Below are positions 16,666-27,043 of a stretch of 64,000 bases of DNA, one piece after another. How positions within the stretch are numbered: position 1 is the stretch's first letter; each line of letters opens with the position of its first letter. A program made the position numbers and the translations under genes. Source of the stretch: VRUE01 sp963716735 (GTDB taxonomy: Bacteria; Actinomycetota; Thermoleophilia; Solirubrobacterales; 70-9); assembly GCA_963716735.1 (NCBI GenBank), contig OY970321.1, forward strand, positions 372,001 to 436,000, written 5' to 3'. Under the pieces are notes generated by a model. It did not search any database. It was not told where the DNA came from and saw only the letters and a list, made by a program, of their open reading frames with translations.

Positions 16666-17334
16666 ATGAGCTCCGTAATCGACAGCATCGAGCGTGCCCA
16701 GAAGAGGCAGGGACTTCCGTCCTTTGCCCCTGGCGATCGCGTGCGCGTCCATTTCCAGGTCGTCGAGGGCAGCCGCCGCCGCACCCAGGTGTTCGAGGGG
16801 ATCGTCCTCAAGCGTCAGGGCTCGGGTGTGCGCGAGACCTTCACCGTCCGCAAGCAGTCCTTCGGCGTCGGGGTCGAGCGAACGTTCCCCTTGCACTCGC
16901 CGAAGATCGAAAAACTGGAGATCGCGGCGCGGGGTGCGGTGCGCCGGGCAAAGCTCTACTACCTGCGCGGCAGGATCGGCAAGGCGGCCCGGGTAGCCGA
17001 GCGTCGCTGGGGGATCGACGAGGAGTTGATCTCAACCCCGGTCGCCGCGGAGGAGCCGGCGGCGGTTGATGCCGAGGGCGAGACGATCGACGAGGCCGAG
17101 GCGGCTGAGGCCCCGGAGGCTGAGATTGCTGAGGCGCCGGAGGCTGAGGCTGAGACGGCTGACGCGCCGGAGGTCGAGGAGAACGCCGAGGCCGAGGTGA
17201 GCACCGAGGTAGAGGCAGGCACGGACGCTGAGGCGCCCGAGGCAGGGGAGACCGAGGACACCGCCGCGGCGCAGGATGCCGAGGATGAGTCGCCGCGGGA
17301 GGATTCCGGCGACTCCGGCGAGGACTCGGCCTGA
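16666..17334 (+). CDS. rplS: 50S ribosomal protein L19 with long acidic C-terminal tail
   Basis: 222 aa, about twice the usual 115. Residues 1-118 are ordinary L19 (FAPGDRVRVHFQVVEGSRRRTQ, RQGSGVRETFTVRK, KLYYLRGRIGKAARV). Residues about 119-222 are a low-complexity tail of Ala, Glu, Asp, Pro with repeated APEAE and EAEAA units and no basic residues to speak of, ending GDSGEDSA. The start is ATG 16666, which gives the L19 N-terminus MSSVIDSIE. L19 lies at the 30S-50S interface. The tail function is unknown; it should be disordered and strongly negative. Confidence 0.95.
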   Translation: MSSVIDSIERAQKRQGLPSFAPGDRVRVHFQVVEGSRRRTQVFEGIVLKRQGSGVRETFTVRKQSFGVGVERTFPLHSPKIEKLEIAARGAVRRAKLYYLRGRIGKAARVAERRWGIDEELISTPVAAEEPAAVDAEGETIDEAEAAEAPEAEIAEAPEAEAETADAPEVEENAEAEVSTEVEAGTDAEAPEAGETEDTAAAQDAEDESPREDSGDSGEDSA

Positions 17335-17387
17335 GACCGCTCATCCCCAAACCGGAAAGCCGGGCCGGTGGGCTTATCGAGCTGGTC

Positions 17388-17951
17388 GTGATCGTCGCCT
17401 TGGCGCTTGCCCTGGCGCTGGCTATCCAGGCCTGGCTGATCAAGCCGTACCAGATCCCCTCGGAATCGATGGAGCCGACGCTCGACGTCGGCCAACGCGT
17501 CCTCGTCAACCGTTTTCTCTACCACTTGAACGACCCCAGTCTCGGCGACATCGTCGTCTTCCATCCGCCCGCGGGGGCGGAGAACGGCACCGAATGCGGC
17601 GTCCCGCACTCCCCCCGGCAGTCCTGCCCTCAGCCGACCGAGGCTGAGTCGGGCCAGAACTTCATCAAGCGAATCGTCGCCGGCCCCGGTGACACCCTGA
17701 GCGTGCGTGACGGCCATCCAGTGGTCAACGGTGTTGAGAAGACCGACGAGCCCTACACGCTTCCCTGTGGTACCGCTCCTGCTTGCAATTTGCCCAAACC
17801 GATCACGATTCCACCCGACTCCTACTTCATGATGGGTGACAACCGTGGGGCGAGCGACGACAGCCGTTTCTGGGGACCAGTCCCCCGCAAGTGGATCATC
17901 GGCAAGGCCTTTGCCACCTACTGGCCCCCAGACCGCGTCGGCATCTTCTAG
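17388..17951 (+). CDS. lepB: Signal peptidase I
   Basis: At least 187 aa. An N-terminal transmembrane helix (IVALALALALAIQAW) is followed by the catalytic serine motif IPSESMEPTL (Ser27 from this start), the catalytic lysine in NFIKRIVAGPGDTLSV and the box GDNRGASDDSRFWGPV. The enzyme removes signal peptides outside the membrane. The start is uncertain: GTG 17388 falls inside the membrane helix, while the frame stays open back to a CTG at 17331 that overlaps the rplS stop as CTGA and would add a cytoplasmic head (RPLIPKPESRAGG) typical of the family. Either way it is coupled to rplS. Confidence 0.92.
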   Translation: MIVALALALALAIQAWLIKPYQIPSESMEPTLDVGQRVLVNRFLYHLNDPSLGDIVVFHPPAGAENGTECGVPHSPRQSCPQPTEAESGQNFIKRIVAGPGDTLSVRDGHPVVNGVEKTDEPYTLPCGTAPACNLPKPITIPPDSYFMMGDNRGASDDSRFWGPVPRKWIIGKAFATYWPPDRVGIF

Positions 17952-18624
17952 CGGGCAGACGAAGGCGCACAAGCGCCGCCTGGCCCGCTCGCGCCGACTT
18001 TTCGCCTTCGACCGGGGTCTCGGCAGCAACCAGGTTGCCGGTGCGGATGAGGCGGGACGGGGCTGCCTGGCGGGGCCGCTGGTCGCCGCCGCGGTGCTGA
18101 TCGACTACGAGTCTCTCTGCCGTGCCGATCGCCGTGCCCTCGCCGGCCTGCACGACTCCAAGCAGATGAAGCCCGAGCGGCGAGAGGAGATGTACCCGGC
18201 CGTGCTCCGCGCCGCAAGCCGAGTCAGCGTCGTCGTGCGCTGCGCGCGCGGGATCGACGACCGCGGCCTGCACGTGACCAACATCGAAGCGCTGTCCAAG
18301 GCCCTGGAGGGGCTGGAGCCCGGCAAGGAGGTGGCCTGCCTGGTCGACGGCTTCGCGTTGCGTGACTGCAGCGTTCCCCATCGCGCCGTGATCGAAGGCG
18401 ACGGGACGAGTGCCGCGATTGCCGCCGCCTCGGTGATCGCGAAGGTGACTCGAGACCGCTATATGCACGGCGCCGCCGGCGAGCACCCCGGCTGGGGCTT
18501 CGAGGAGCACGTCGGCTACTCGACCCCTGAGCACCGCGCCGCGATCGAGCGCATCGGCATCTCGCCTCTACACCGGCGCTCCTTTCAGTCGGTCGCATAC
18601 AGCCAGCTCGAGCTGGCTGGCTAG
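17911..18624 (+). CDS. rnhB: Ribonuclease HII
   Basis: RNase HII core begins at VAGADEAGRGCLAGPLVAAAV, with catalytic Asp-Glu in DEAGRG, later LVDGFAL, and AAASVIAKVTRDRYM; the helix ending in HVGYSTPEHRAAI is typical. It cuts RNA embedded in DNA. No ATG/GTG/TTG lies between the lepB stop and the core. The nearest in-frame candidates are TTG 17911 (used here, overlapping lepB by 41 nt), ATG 17836, or a CTG at 17980. The stop codon shares the palindrome CTAG with the stop of yraN on the other strand (4-bp convergent overlap). Confidence 0.9.
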   Translation: MPPTGPQTASASSSGQTKAHKRRLARSRRLFAFDRGLGSNQVAGADEAGRGCLAGPLVAAAVLIDYESLCRADRRALAGLHDSKQMKPERREEMYPAVLRAASRVSVVVRCARGIDDRGLHVTNIEALSKALEGLEPGKEVACLVDGFALRDCSVPHRAVIEGDGTSAAIAAASVIAKVTRDRYMHGAAGEHPGWGFEEHVGYSTPEHRAAIERIGISPLHRRSFQSVAYSQLELAG

Positions 18625-18998
18625 AACGCGCCCTCGAGGTGCTCGTAATCGCATACGCGGCCGCTGCGGTCGTAGGTGACGCCGACGGCGTCGAAGCGGA
18701 TCTCGTCGTAGCGCGGTAGGTCACGGCGCTCGCTCATCCAGCCCGTCGCGAGGCGGCGGATGCGGAGCTGCTTGCGGAAGTCGACGGATAGCACCGGCCG
18801 CTCGGGGCCAAAGGCAGAGCCGCTCCGGCCGGCCTTGACCTCGACGAAGACCAGCGTGCGCCCGTCGAGGGCGATGATGTCGAGCTCGCCGTGGCGCGTG
18901 CGGGCGTTGCGCTCGACGAGCTCCCAGCCGGCGCTCGCGAGCCTGGCGGCGACGAGATCCTCCGCCACCTGGCCGAGTTGTTGGCGTGCTCCAGTCAT
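18621..18998 (-). CDS. yraN: UPF0102 (YraN) family putative endonuclease
   Basis: 125 aa. The nuclease-like core ARTRHGELDIIALDGRTLVFVEVKAG carries the E-x(n)-D...E-x-K arrangement of the restriction-endonuclease fold (GELDII and VEVK). YraN proteins are conserved next to rnhB and comM, as here, and are suspected nucleases; no function is proven. It is transcribed against rnhB, sharing 4 bp at the stops, and divergently from comM. Confidence 0.88.
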   Translation of the reverse strand: MTGARQQLGQVAEDLVAARLASAGWELVERNARTRHGELDIIALDGRTLVFVEVKAGRSGSAFGPERPVLSVDFRKQLRIRRLATGWMSERRDLPRYDEIRFDAVGVTYDRSGRVCDYEHLEGAF

Positions 18999-19004
18999 GC
19001 GCCG

Positions 19005-19010
19005 AAACTA
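19005..19010 (-). promoter_or_regulatory. -10 box of yraN
   Basis: On the minus strand TAGTTT ends 6 nt before ATG 18998, the same leaderless geometry seen for many genes in this window. Confidence 0.45.
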
Positions 19011-19108
19011 GGGCAGCGGGCGAACGCATGCCTTCGGTCGCAAAGTTGGTCCAGAAGATTTTGAAGCTGCGCGCCACACGCGCGTTCGGACCCGCCAGCG
19101 TGGCCGCA

Positions 19109-20605
19109 ATGCTCGCCACCGCGCAGACATTCACGCTCGACGGCATCGCGGCCCGGCCGGTGCGGGTCGAGGTCGACGTGCACCGCGGCCTGCCGGCTTT
19201 CTCGGTCGTAGGCCTTCCCGATACGGCCGTTCGAGAGGCGCGGGAGCGGGTCCGTGCCGCGATCGCCAACTGCGCCTTCGACTTTCCGCTACAGCGGATC
19301 GTCGCCAACCTGGCGCCGGCCAGCGTGCGCAAGGCGGGTCCCGGTCTCGACCTGCCGATCGCGGTGGCCCTGCTGGTGGCATCCGGTCAGCTCGAGTGGG
19401 AGCGTCTGCCGCGTCTCGCGATGGCCGGCGAGCTGGCCCTGGACGGCACCGTGCGCCCGATTCCGGGAGTGCTGGCGATGGCGGAGGCGGCTCGTGAGCA
19501 GGGCGCTGAAGCACTCGTCGTCCCGGCCGAGAACGGCCCCGAGGCGGCGCTGGTCGGCGGGATCGAGGTGTTGCCGCTCGACCACTTCGTGCAGATCCCC
19601 GAACTGGCCGGGGGTGAGTGGAGGCCAGATCCACCATCGCCGTTGTCGCTGCCGTTGACCCCTGGGCCGGGGGGACTCGATCTGGCAGATCTGCGCGGGC
19701 AGCCGCACCTCCGTTACGCGCTCGAGGTCGCGGCGGCCGGTGGGCACAGCCTGCTGATGGTCGGGCCGCCCGGTGCCGGTAAGTCGCTTGCCGCCGGCCG
19801 CCTGCCCTCGATTCTGCCGCCGTTGAGTACCGAGGAGGCCCTGGAGGTCGCACGGATCGCCAGCGCTTGCGGACGCCTCAGCGATGGCTTTGGCGGCGGC
19901 AGGCCATTTCGGGCTCCACATCACACCGTCAGCCCCGCCGGTGTGATCGGCGGCGGCAACCCGCCCGGCCCCGGCGAGGCGACCCTGGCTCACTGCGGCG
20001 TCCTCTTCCTCGATGAGCTCTGCGAGTTCCGCCGCGACGCGCTCGAGGCCCTGCGAGCACCGCTGGAGAGCGGCTGGGTGACGATCTCGCGTGCCGGCTC
20101 CAACCGTCGCCTGCCCTGCCGCTTCATGCTGGTCGCCGCCTCCAATCCCTGTCCGTGCGGGCGCGGCGAGGCCGACCCCGAGTGCACCTGCGCACCACTT
20201 GCCGTGCGCCGCTATCAGGGGCGCCTCAGCGGCGCCCTCGCCGATCGGCTTGACATCCTCGTCGCGATCCGCCAACCCAGCGCGGCGGAGATCGGCGGCC
20301 CCCCGGGTGAGCCCTCGGCGAGCGTGCGCGAGAGGATCGCGGACGCGAGGCAGCGGCAGGAAGCACGCCTCGGCGTGGGGCGCTGCAACGCCGAGATGAC
20401 CCCTGCCGAGGCGCGGGCATGCGTGCTTGAGGAGAAGGCGGCGGCGCTGCTCGCCGAGGCCTACTCGCGTCGCCGGCTCAGCGGCCGTGCCCACGATCGC
20501 GTTTTACGACTGGCCCGCACGATCGCCGACCTGGCCGGCACGGAGTCGATCGGCCGCGATCAGATCGCCCAGGCATTGCAGCTGAGGAGGAGGGACCGTG
20601 ATTAG
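19109..20605 (+). CDS. comM: Mg-chelatase-like AAA+ competence protein ComM (YifB)
   Basis: 498 aa from ATG 19109. The N-terminal Lon-protease-like fold (TLDGIAARPVRVEVDV, FSVVGLPDTAVREARERV) is followed by an AAA+ Mg-chelatase module: Walker A GPPGAGKSLAA (about 218-228), Walker B VLFLDELCEF, and ASNPCPCG with a Cys-rich loop. ComM is a branch-migration helicase that helps integrate incoming DNA in natural transformation. Earlier in-frame starts (18986, 19028) exist but the family N-terminus begins at MLATAQTF. dprA overlaps its end by 8 nt, a standard transformation pair. Confidence 0.92.
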   Translation: MLATAQTFTLDGIAARPVRVEVDVHRGLPAFSVVGLPDTAVREARERVRAAIANCAFDFPLQRIVANLAPASVRKAGPGLDLPIAVALLVASGQLEWERLPRLAMAGELALDGTVRPIPGVLAMAEAAREQGAEALVVPAENGPEAALVGGIEVLPLDHFVQIPELAGGEWRPDPPSPLSLPLTPGPGGLDLADLRGQPHLRYALEVAAAGGHSLLMVGPPGAGKSLAAGRLPSILPPLSTEEALEVARIASACGRLSDGFGGGRPFRAPHHTVSPAGVIGGGNPPGPGEATLAHCGVLFLDELCEFRRDALEALRAPLESGWVTISRAGSNRRLPCRFMLVAASNPCPCGRGEADPECTCAPLAVRRYQGRLSGALADRLDILVAIRQPSAAEIGGPPGEPSASVRERIADARQRQEARLGVGRCNAEMTPAEARACVLEEKAAALLAEAYSRRRLSGRAHDRVLRLARTIADLAGTESIGRDQIAQALQLRRRDRD

Positions 20606-21725
20606 CCAAGTCAACCCGCAGGCCTGTCCCGAGTGCCTGCGTCGCTCGCGACTGCTTGCTCACCTGGCGCCGTACATCGAGAGGATCGCCACTGGTGCTC
20701 CGGGTAGGCGCTCGCCGGAGCTGTTGAGGCTCGGCAACGAGGATCTCGCCGAGGTGGCGGCGCCAAATGCGGCAGCCAAGATCCTGGCGGGGATCGGTGC
20801 GGTGCCCGAGGCCCGCTTGCGAGATGAGCTCGCGGCAGCCGAGTGCTGGGCCTGTTGCCGGCACGATCCACTCTTTCCGGTCGGTCTCATGGACGCCGCC
20901 GATGCGCCCTGGACTCTGTTTGGCCGCGGCGACGCGAGTCTGTTGCCGCGGCTTGCGCCCGACGGTGCGGTGACGGTCGTCGGGTCGCGGCGGGCCAGCA
21001 GTTACGGGCGCGAGGTGGCACGCGAGCTCGGCAGGGAACTGGCCACGGCCGGACTCGTGGTCGTCAGCGGCCTCGCCTTTGGCATCGACGCCTGCGCCCA
21101 CCGTGGAGCGATCGACTCGGGCTTGACGGTCGCGGTTCTCGGCTGCGGTGCCGACGTCGCCTACCCAGCCGCCCACCGCTCGCTCTGGCGGCGGATCGGC
21201 GAGCATGGCCTTGTCCTCTCCGAGCTGCCGCCCGGAACCAGTGCCTGGCGCTGGTCGTTCCCCGCCCGCAACCGGATCATGGCGGCGCTTTCGGGGATGA
21301 CGGTCGTGGTGGAGGCGGCGGAGCGATCCGGTTCGCTGATCACGGCCGATCTTGCCGCGGACCTCGGCAGAGATCTCGGCGCCGTGCCCGGTCCTGTCGG
21401 TTCGCGACTCTCCGCAGGTCCCAACAACCTGCTGACGGGAGGCGCATGCCTCGTTCGCGATGCTCAGGACGTGCTCGACGCCATGCTCGGTCCAGGGGTA
21501 CGCCGGATCGAGCGCTCCGGCCCGAGGCTGGAGCCGGCCCAGCTCTCGGTCCTGGAGTCGCTGGAGATGGGGGCGGACACCTGCGATGCCGTCGCGACCG
21601 ACCTCGGGGTCGCCGGCGGTGAAGTCGCGGCGGCGCTCGCCGATCTCGAGTCGCTCGGCTACGTCACCTGTTCAATGGTCGGCGTCTATACGCGCACGAG
21701 CCTGAAAACACCCGCGGCCATCTAG
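20598..21725 (+). CDS. dprA: DNA-processing protein DprA
   Basis: 375 aa, GTG start overlapping comM by 8 nt. The DprA Rossmann-like domain is clear: VTVVGSRRASSYGREVA (about 124-140), VVSGLAFGIDACAHRGA, LPPGTSAWRWSFPARNRIMAALS and GPVGSRLSAGPNNLLTGG. An N-terminal region with CPECLRR and CWACCRHDP and a C-terminal winged-helix-like region (ADTCDAVATDLGVAGGEVAAAL) flank it. DprA loads RecA on incoming single strands. comM-dprA suggests at least the core of natural competence; uptake genes are not in the window. Confidence 0.95.
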   Translation: MISQVNPQACPECLRRSRLLAHLAPYIERIATGAPGRRSPELLRLGNEDLAEVAAPNAAAKILAGIGAVPEARLRDELAAAECWACCRHDPLFPVGLMDAADAPWTLFGRGDASLLPRLAPDGAVTVVGSRRASSYGREVARELGRELATAGLVVVSGLAFGIDACAHRGAIDSGLTVAVLGCGADVAYPAAHRSLWRRIGEHGLVLSELPPGTSAWRWSFPARNRIMAALSGMTVVVEAAERSGSLITADLAADLGRDLGAVPGPVGSRLSAGPNNLLTGGACLVRDAQDVLDAMLGPGVRRIERSGPRLEPAQLSVLESLEMGADTCDAVATDLGVAGGEVAAALADLESLGYVTCSMVGVYTRTSLKTPAAI

Positions 21726-21728
21726 GCT
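21723..21728 (+). promoter_or_regulatory. -10 box of thiD
   Basis: TAGGCT overlaps the dprA stop codon (TAG 21723-21725) and lies 7 nt before ATG 21736. Confidence 0.45.
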
Positions 21729-21735
21729 GCCGAAG

Positions 21736-22538
21736 ATGCCCACAGAACCCCGCATTCCAACCGTCCTTTCGATCGCCGGCTCCGATTCGGGCGGGGGCGC
21801 GGGCATCCAGGCGGACTTGAAGGCTTTTGCCGCTTGCGGCGTATACGGGACCACCGCGATTACCGCGATTACCGCGCAGAACACGGTTGGTGTCAGTGCC
21901 GTTGAGGCAATCTCACCGGCCACGATCGTTGCCCAGGTGCGAGCGGTCGTCGAGGACATCGGCGTCGATGCGGTCAAGGTCGGCATGCTCGGTACGGCGG
22001 AGACGGTGGCGGCGGTGGTAGCTGCTCTCGATCTGGTTGGCGACGCTCCGGTCGTCGTCGATCCGGTGATGGTCGCCGAGAGTGGGGCCGTGCTGCTCGA
22101 CGACGAGGCAAGGACCGTGCTGATCGAGCGACTGCTGCCGCTGGCAACCGTGGTCACGCCGAACATCCCCGAGGCGCGGGCGCTGGCAGGAGCCGGCGAG
22201 CGGGAGTCCCAGGAGGATCTCGCTCGCGAGGTGCTCGCCCTGGGCTCGGCGTCCATCGTCGTCACGGGCGGCCACAGTGAACGAGTGGTCGATCTCTTCT
22301 TCGACGGTGCCGAGGTGGCTGCGATCGAGGGCGAGCGCCACCCCGACGGTGTCTCTCATGGCTCTGGCTGCACCCACTCCTCGGCACTGGCTGCCTTTCT
22401 CGCCCGGGGTGAGGCCCCGCTCGGAGCGGCACGGGGTGCCAGGGAAGTCGCCTCCGCCGCGATCGCTGCCGGCCTCGAGGACATCGGTGAGGGGGCTGGG
22501 CCAGTCGACGCACTCAACCTGACAAGTAGATTTGAACC

Positions 22539-22542
<4 letters not shown>
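21736..22542 (+). CDS. thiD: Hydroxymethylpyrimidine/phosphomethylpyrimidine kinase
   Basis: 268 aa ribokinase-fold enzyme. The N-terminal GSDSGGGAGIQADLKAF (15-31) is the ThiD substrate-binding hallmark; VVDPVMVAESGAVLL and SHGSGCTHSSALAAFLARG give the phosphate-binding and anion-hole region (catalytic Cys/Gly loop). It phosphorylates HMP to HMP-PP for thiamin synthesis. Its TGA stop overlaps the ATG of ilvD (ATGA). No other thiamin genes or TPP riboswitch were noticed nearby. Confidence 0.93.
22527..22532 (+). promoter_or_regulatory. -10 box of ilvD
   Basis: TAGATT inside the 3' end of thiD, 6 nt before ATG 22539; it would allow ilvD expression independent of thiD. Confidence 0.45.
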
Positions 22543-24225
<1,683 letters not shown>

Positions 24226-24230
<5 letters not shown>

Positions 24231-24325
24231 CGTACGTGATATGGCGCATATCGGCGTCCTCGGTCGCTCGCGTGCAGAGCACGCCACGCTCCCTGCGTCC
24301 TTGATCTGCTACCACGTACGTCAGG
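24226..24325. repeat. Intergenic inverted repeat between convergent ilvD and hydrolase genes
   Basis: Arms 24226-24238 and 24313-24325 are perfect 13-bp complements (CCTGACGTACGTG / reverse), each overlapping the end of a coding region. A second small hairpin (24238-24252, GATATG GCG CATATC) lies inside. It is probably a bidirectional terminator of the same kind as at 7083 and 54491. Confidence 0.6.
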
Positions 24326-25229
24326 CCAGGAACTCGTCGAGCAATGCATTGAAGCGCGCGGGGCGCTCCATCTGCGGCACGTGACCGGTGCGCTCGAACA
24401 ACTCGAGGCGCGAATCGGGGATCAGGCGGTGGTAGCCGATCGCCGCCTCGACCGGGACGATCCTGTCCTTCAGGCTCCAGACGATCAGAGTTGGAATCTC
24501 GATCTCGGGCAGGCGGCCGCGGGTGTCGTAACCGCTGATCGTGCGCGCCGCATCGGCAAAACCCGGGCTGCGAACGCTCGGGTCGATCTGCTCACTGAGC
24601 AACTCCGGGCGCACCCGGTTTGGGTAGTTGAAGATGTTGCCGAAGGCCAGCTGGCGGCCCCGTGGCCGGGCAAGCCAGGTACGGCGCGGACCCGCCAGTG
24701 GCGGAACGGTCGCCTCGAACATCCTGATCAGCGCCGCGTCCCGCCGCCCCTGTTTCTCGGCGAAGCTGATCCCGGCGGCCGAGACGAGCACCAGCCTCTC
24801 GAACCGCGAGGGCTGTTCGATCGCCGCCTCGGTGGCTGCGAAGCCGCCCATCGAGTTGCCAACCAGAGCGGCCACCCGTTCGATGCCGACCTTCTCGCAG
24901 AAGTCGTGGAGGAGCCGTCCGTAGGTGGGCATGTCGATCGGCCATGACGGCATCGGGCTGGCGCCGAAGCCGGGAAGGTCGAGGGCGATCGCGCGGTGGG
25001 TGCGGCCAAAGTGGGGGAGGTTTTCCAGCCAGTTGCGCCAGCAGCCCGCAAGTCCGTGCACGAAGAGGATCGGCTCGCCTTCGCCGATTTCGGCGTAGTT
25101 CACTTCGGCGCCTGGAAGCTCGATCCGGCGCAGGTGCCGCCGCCAGTCGATCTTGAGCCACTCCGGATCTGGGTTGCCGTAGTCGGAGGCCGGGAATACG
25201 ACGGAGCCGCTGGTGACCGCGTCAGGCAT
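24321..25229 (-). CDS. Alpha/beta-fold hydrolase
   Basis: 302 aa. Oxyanion region FVHGLAGCWRNW (about 57-68), nucleophile elbow GNSMGG with Ser126, acid residue probably in SLKDRIVPVE (about 252-261) and catalytic His in RTGHVPQMERP near residue 283. The fold resembles meta-cleavage-product hydrolases and haloalkane dehalogenase relatives; the substrate cannot be told. It is the second gene of a two-gene minus-strand operon, overlapping the MTHFS-like gene by 8 nt. Confidence 0.88.
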   Translation of the reverse strand: MPDAVTSGSVVFPASDYGNPDPEWLKIDWRRHLRRIELPGAEVNYAEIGEGEPILFVHGLAGCWRNWLENLPHFGRTHRAIALDLPGFGASPMPSWPIDMPTYGRLLHDFCEKVGIERVAALVGNSMGGFAATEAAIEQPSRFERLVLVSAAGISFAEKQGRRDAALIRMFEATVPPLAGPRRTWLARPRGRQLAFGNIFNYPNRVRPELLSEQIDPSVRSPGFADAARTISGYDTRGRLPEIEIPTLIVWSLKDRIVPVEAAIGYHRLIPDSRLELFERTGHVPQMERPARFNALLDEFLA

Positions 25230-25935
25230 ATCCCATTCGTTCCAGCACGGGGATCTCGCGGATCTGAGGCGGCTGGAGATGGTCCCAGAGGATGCCGCGC
25301 GGTCGCTCGTACTGCCGCTCGACCTCGATCACGGCGCGTGGCGTCGCGATCAGATCGATGGGGAGGTCGTGGGAGATCACGGGCAGGTGCCGCCGCATGA
25401 TCTGGATCGGGTGGACGGTGGTGGCGATCGTCGTGTGCTCGTCGATCTTGCCGGCGTCGATCAGGATCCCGTACTCGAGGTCGTTGTAGCCACCGCCCTT
25501 GCCGATCCGGGCGCCGCTCAGGTTGACGGCCACCGACCCGGTGAGGACGAAGTCGATCTCGGGGAGATCGTCTAGGGCGACCACGCGCCCGTGCCTGAGT
25601 GCCCCCTTGATCGTCGCTGCCTCTTTCATCGCCGCTTTCGAGAGTCGCTTTGGCTCGAGCACGCGGAACGGGTGCGGGTCGCGCAGCCGCGGCACCGCCA
25701 TGATCAGTGTCTTGCCCTCCTCCAGAGCGGTGCGGCGAGCGTGGGTCTGCGGGGAGTCGGGGTTGGCCTTTATTACGCGCGCCCGCTTCCAGAGGCGGTT
25801 GCCGGCGAGCTTCTCGGCCGCCAGGCGGGCGCCGGCGAAGTTGGGGATGCGACCCTCCGCGCCGGGGAAGCGGGAGACACCCTCCCGGTCCATCGCCTTC
25901 CAGATCTCCTTGCGGATCGCGTCCTTGCCGGCCAC
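25222..25935 (-). CDS. 5-formyltetrahydrofolate cyclo-ligase-like (MTHFS domain) protein
   Basis: 237 aa from GTG 25935. The N-terminal KDAIRKEIWKAMDREG, the LIMAVPRLRDPHPFRVLEP block and the GARIGKGGGYNDLEYGIL motif (phosphate/ATP site, GxGxGYYD in true MTHFS) place it in the MTHFS domain family. True 5-FTHF cyclo-ligases are about 180-200 aa; this longer form with GKGGGYND is closer to MTHFS-domain proteins of unclear substrate. It heads an operon with the alpha/beta hydrolase. Confidence 0.8.
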   Translation of the reverse strand: MAGKDAIRKEIWKAMDREGVSRFPGAEGRIPNFAGARLAAEKLAGNRLWKRARVIKANPDSPQTHARRTALEEGKTLIMAVPRLRDPHPFRVLEPKRLSKAAMKEAATIKGALRHGRVVALDDLPEIDFVLTGSVAVNLSGARIGKGGGYNDLEYGILIDAGKIDEHTTIATTVHPIQIMRRHLPVISHDLPIDLIATPRAVIEVERQYERPRGILWDHLQPPQIREIPVLERMGYA

Positions 25936-25941
25936 TGACGA

Positions 25942-25947
25942 AACATA
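25942..25947 (-). promoter_or_regulatory. -10 box of MTHFS-like/hydrolase operon
   Basis: On the minus strand TATGTT ends 6 nt before GTG 25935, supporting that GTG as start and leaderless initiation. Confidence 0.5.
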
Positions 25948-26010
25948 TCCGTCAGAACGACCGACTTGTGTGCCTAATATTTCAACATCGGGCGTAGGAG
26001 CAAAATTGCC

Positions 26011-27024
26011 GTGGTTGTCGGAGTACTTGCCTTGCTTGTCTTGGCGGTCGGCGCATACGCCTACGACAGCTCACAGGAGGGCGAGATCGCCGACGGCGTC
26101 TCGATAGCCGGCGTTGACGTCGGTGGGATGACCGAAGCCGAAGCGGAGCGCGCCGTGCGCCGCCAGCTGATCGCCCCCTTGCGCCACTCGCTCCGGGTCG
26201 GTTACGACGGCGAGAACTGGACCTTGCCGGGGAAGACGTTGAAGCTGCACGCGGAGGTCGATCAAGCCGTCGAGGAAGCGCTCGAAGAGAGCCGCAGCGG
26301 CGGATTTCCGGGACGGCTCGTGCGCTACGTGACCGGCGGCTCCGTCGAGCAGCAGCTCTCTCCGGCGGTGACCTACTCCCAGCCGGCGATCAACCGGTTC
26401 GTGCGCGAGGTCGCCGACGCCATTGACCGCGAACCGCAGGACGCGTCCGTCGAACCGACCGGCGAGTCGCTTTCGATCGTCCCCGCGGAGTACGGGCGCA
26501 AGCTGCGCGACGACCTGCTGACGCGCCAGCTCAACGCCGCCGTCCTAAATGCAGGCGCGGACCGCACGATCTCCGCCCGCACCCACCCGCTCAAGCCCGA
26601 AGTCACCGGCAGCGAGGTTGTGGACGAGTACCCGTCCTACCTGACGCTCGACCGGGCGACCTTCACGCTGCGTCTTTGGGAAAACCTGAAGCTGGCGAAG
26701 ACCTACACGGTCGCCGTCGGCCAGGAAGGCCTCGAAACGCCCGAAGGCCTCTACGACATTCAGGAAAAGGAAGAAAACCCGACTTGGCACGTGCCCGAAT
26801 CGGACTGGGCCGGCTCGCTCGCCGGTCAGGACATCCCGCCGGGACCGTCGAACCCGATCAAGGCGCGCTGGATGGGGATCTTCGAAGGCGCCGGCATCCA
26901 CGGCACCGAAGAGACCTACTCGCTCGGGTCCGCCGCGTCGCACGGCTGCGTGCGGATGGCGATCCCCGACGTGGAAGAACTCTACGACCGGGTCGAAGTA
27001 GGCACCCCCATCTACATCGGGTAA
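26011..27024 (+). CDS. L,D-transpeptidase (YkuD) with PG-binding/VanW-like domain
   Basis: 337 aa. An N-terminal hydrophobic signal/anchor (VVGVLALLVLAVGAYAY) is followed by a PG_binding_4-type domain (GVSIAGVDVGGMTEAEAERAV) and a C-terminal YkuD domain whose active site reads GIHGTEETYSLGSAASHGCVRM across about residues 297-318 (written in pieces: GIHGTEE, then SHGCVRM with catalytic Cys). It forms 3-3 peptidoglycan cross-links outside the membrane. The GTG at 26011 sits directly before the signal segment. A TAATAT element at 25975-25980 may be a promoter. Confidence 0.92.
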   Translation: MVVGVLALLVLAVGAYAYDSSQEGEIADGVSIAGVDVGGMTEAEAERAVRRQLIAPLRHSLRVGYDGENWTLPGKTLKLHAEVDQAVEEALEESRSGGFPGRLVRYVTGGSVEQQLSPAVTYSQPAINRFVREVADAIDREPQDASVEPTGESLSIVPAEYGRKLRDDLLTRQLNAAVLNAGADRTISARTHPLKPEVTGSEVVDEYPSYLTLDRATFTLRLWENLKLAKTYTVAVGQEGLETPEGLYDIQEKEENPTWHVPESDWAGSLAGQDIPPGPSNPIKARWMGIFEGAGIHGTEETYSLGSAASHGCVRMAIPDVEELYDRVEVGTPIYIG

Positions 27025-27043
27025 CGCAGGCTCACGCCCGACC

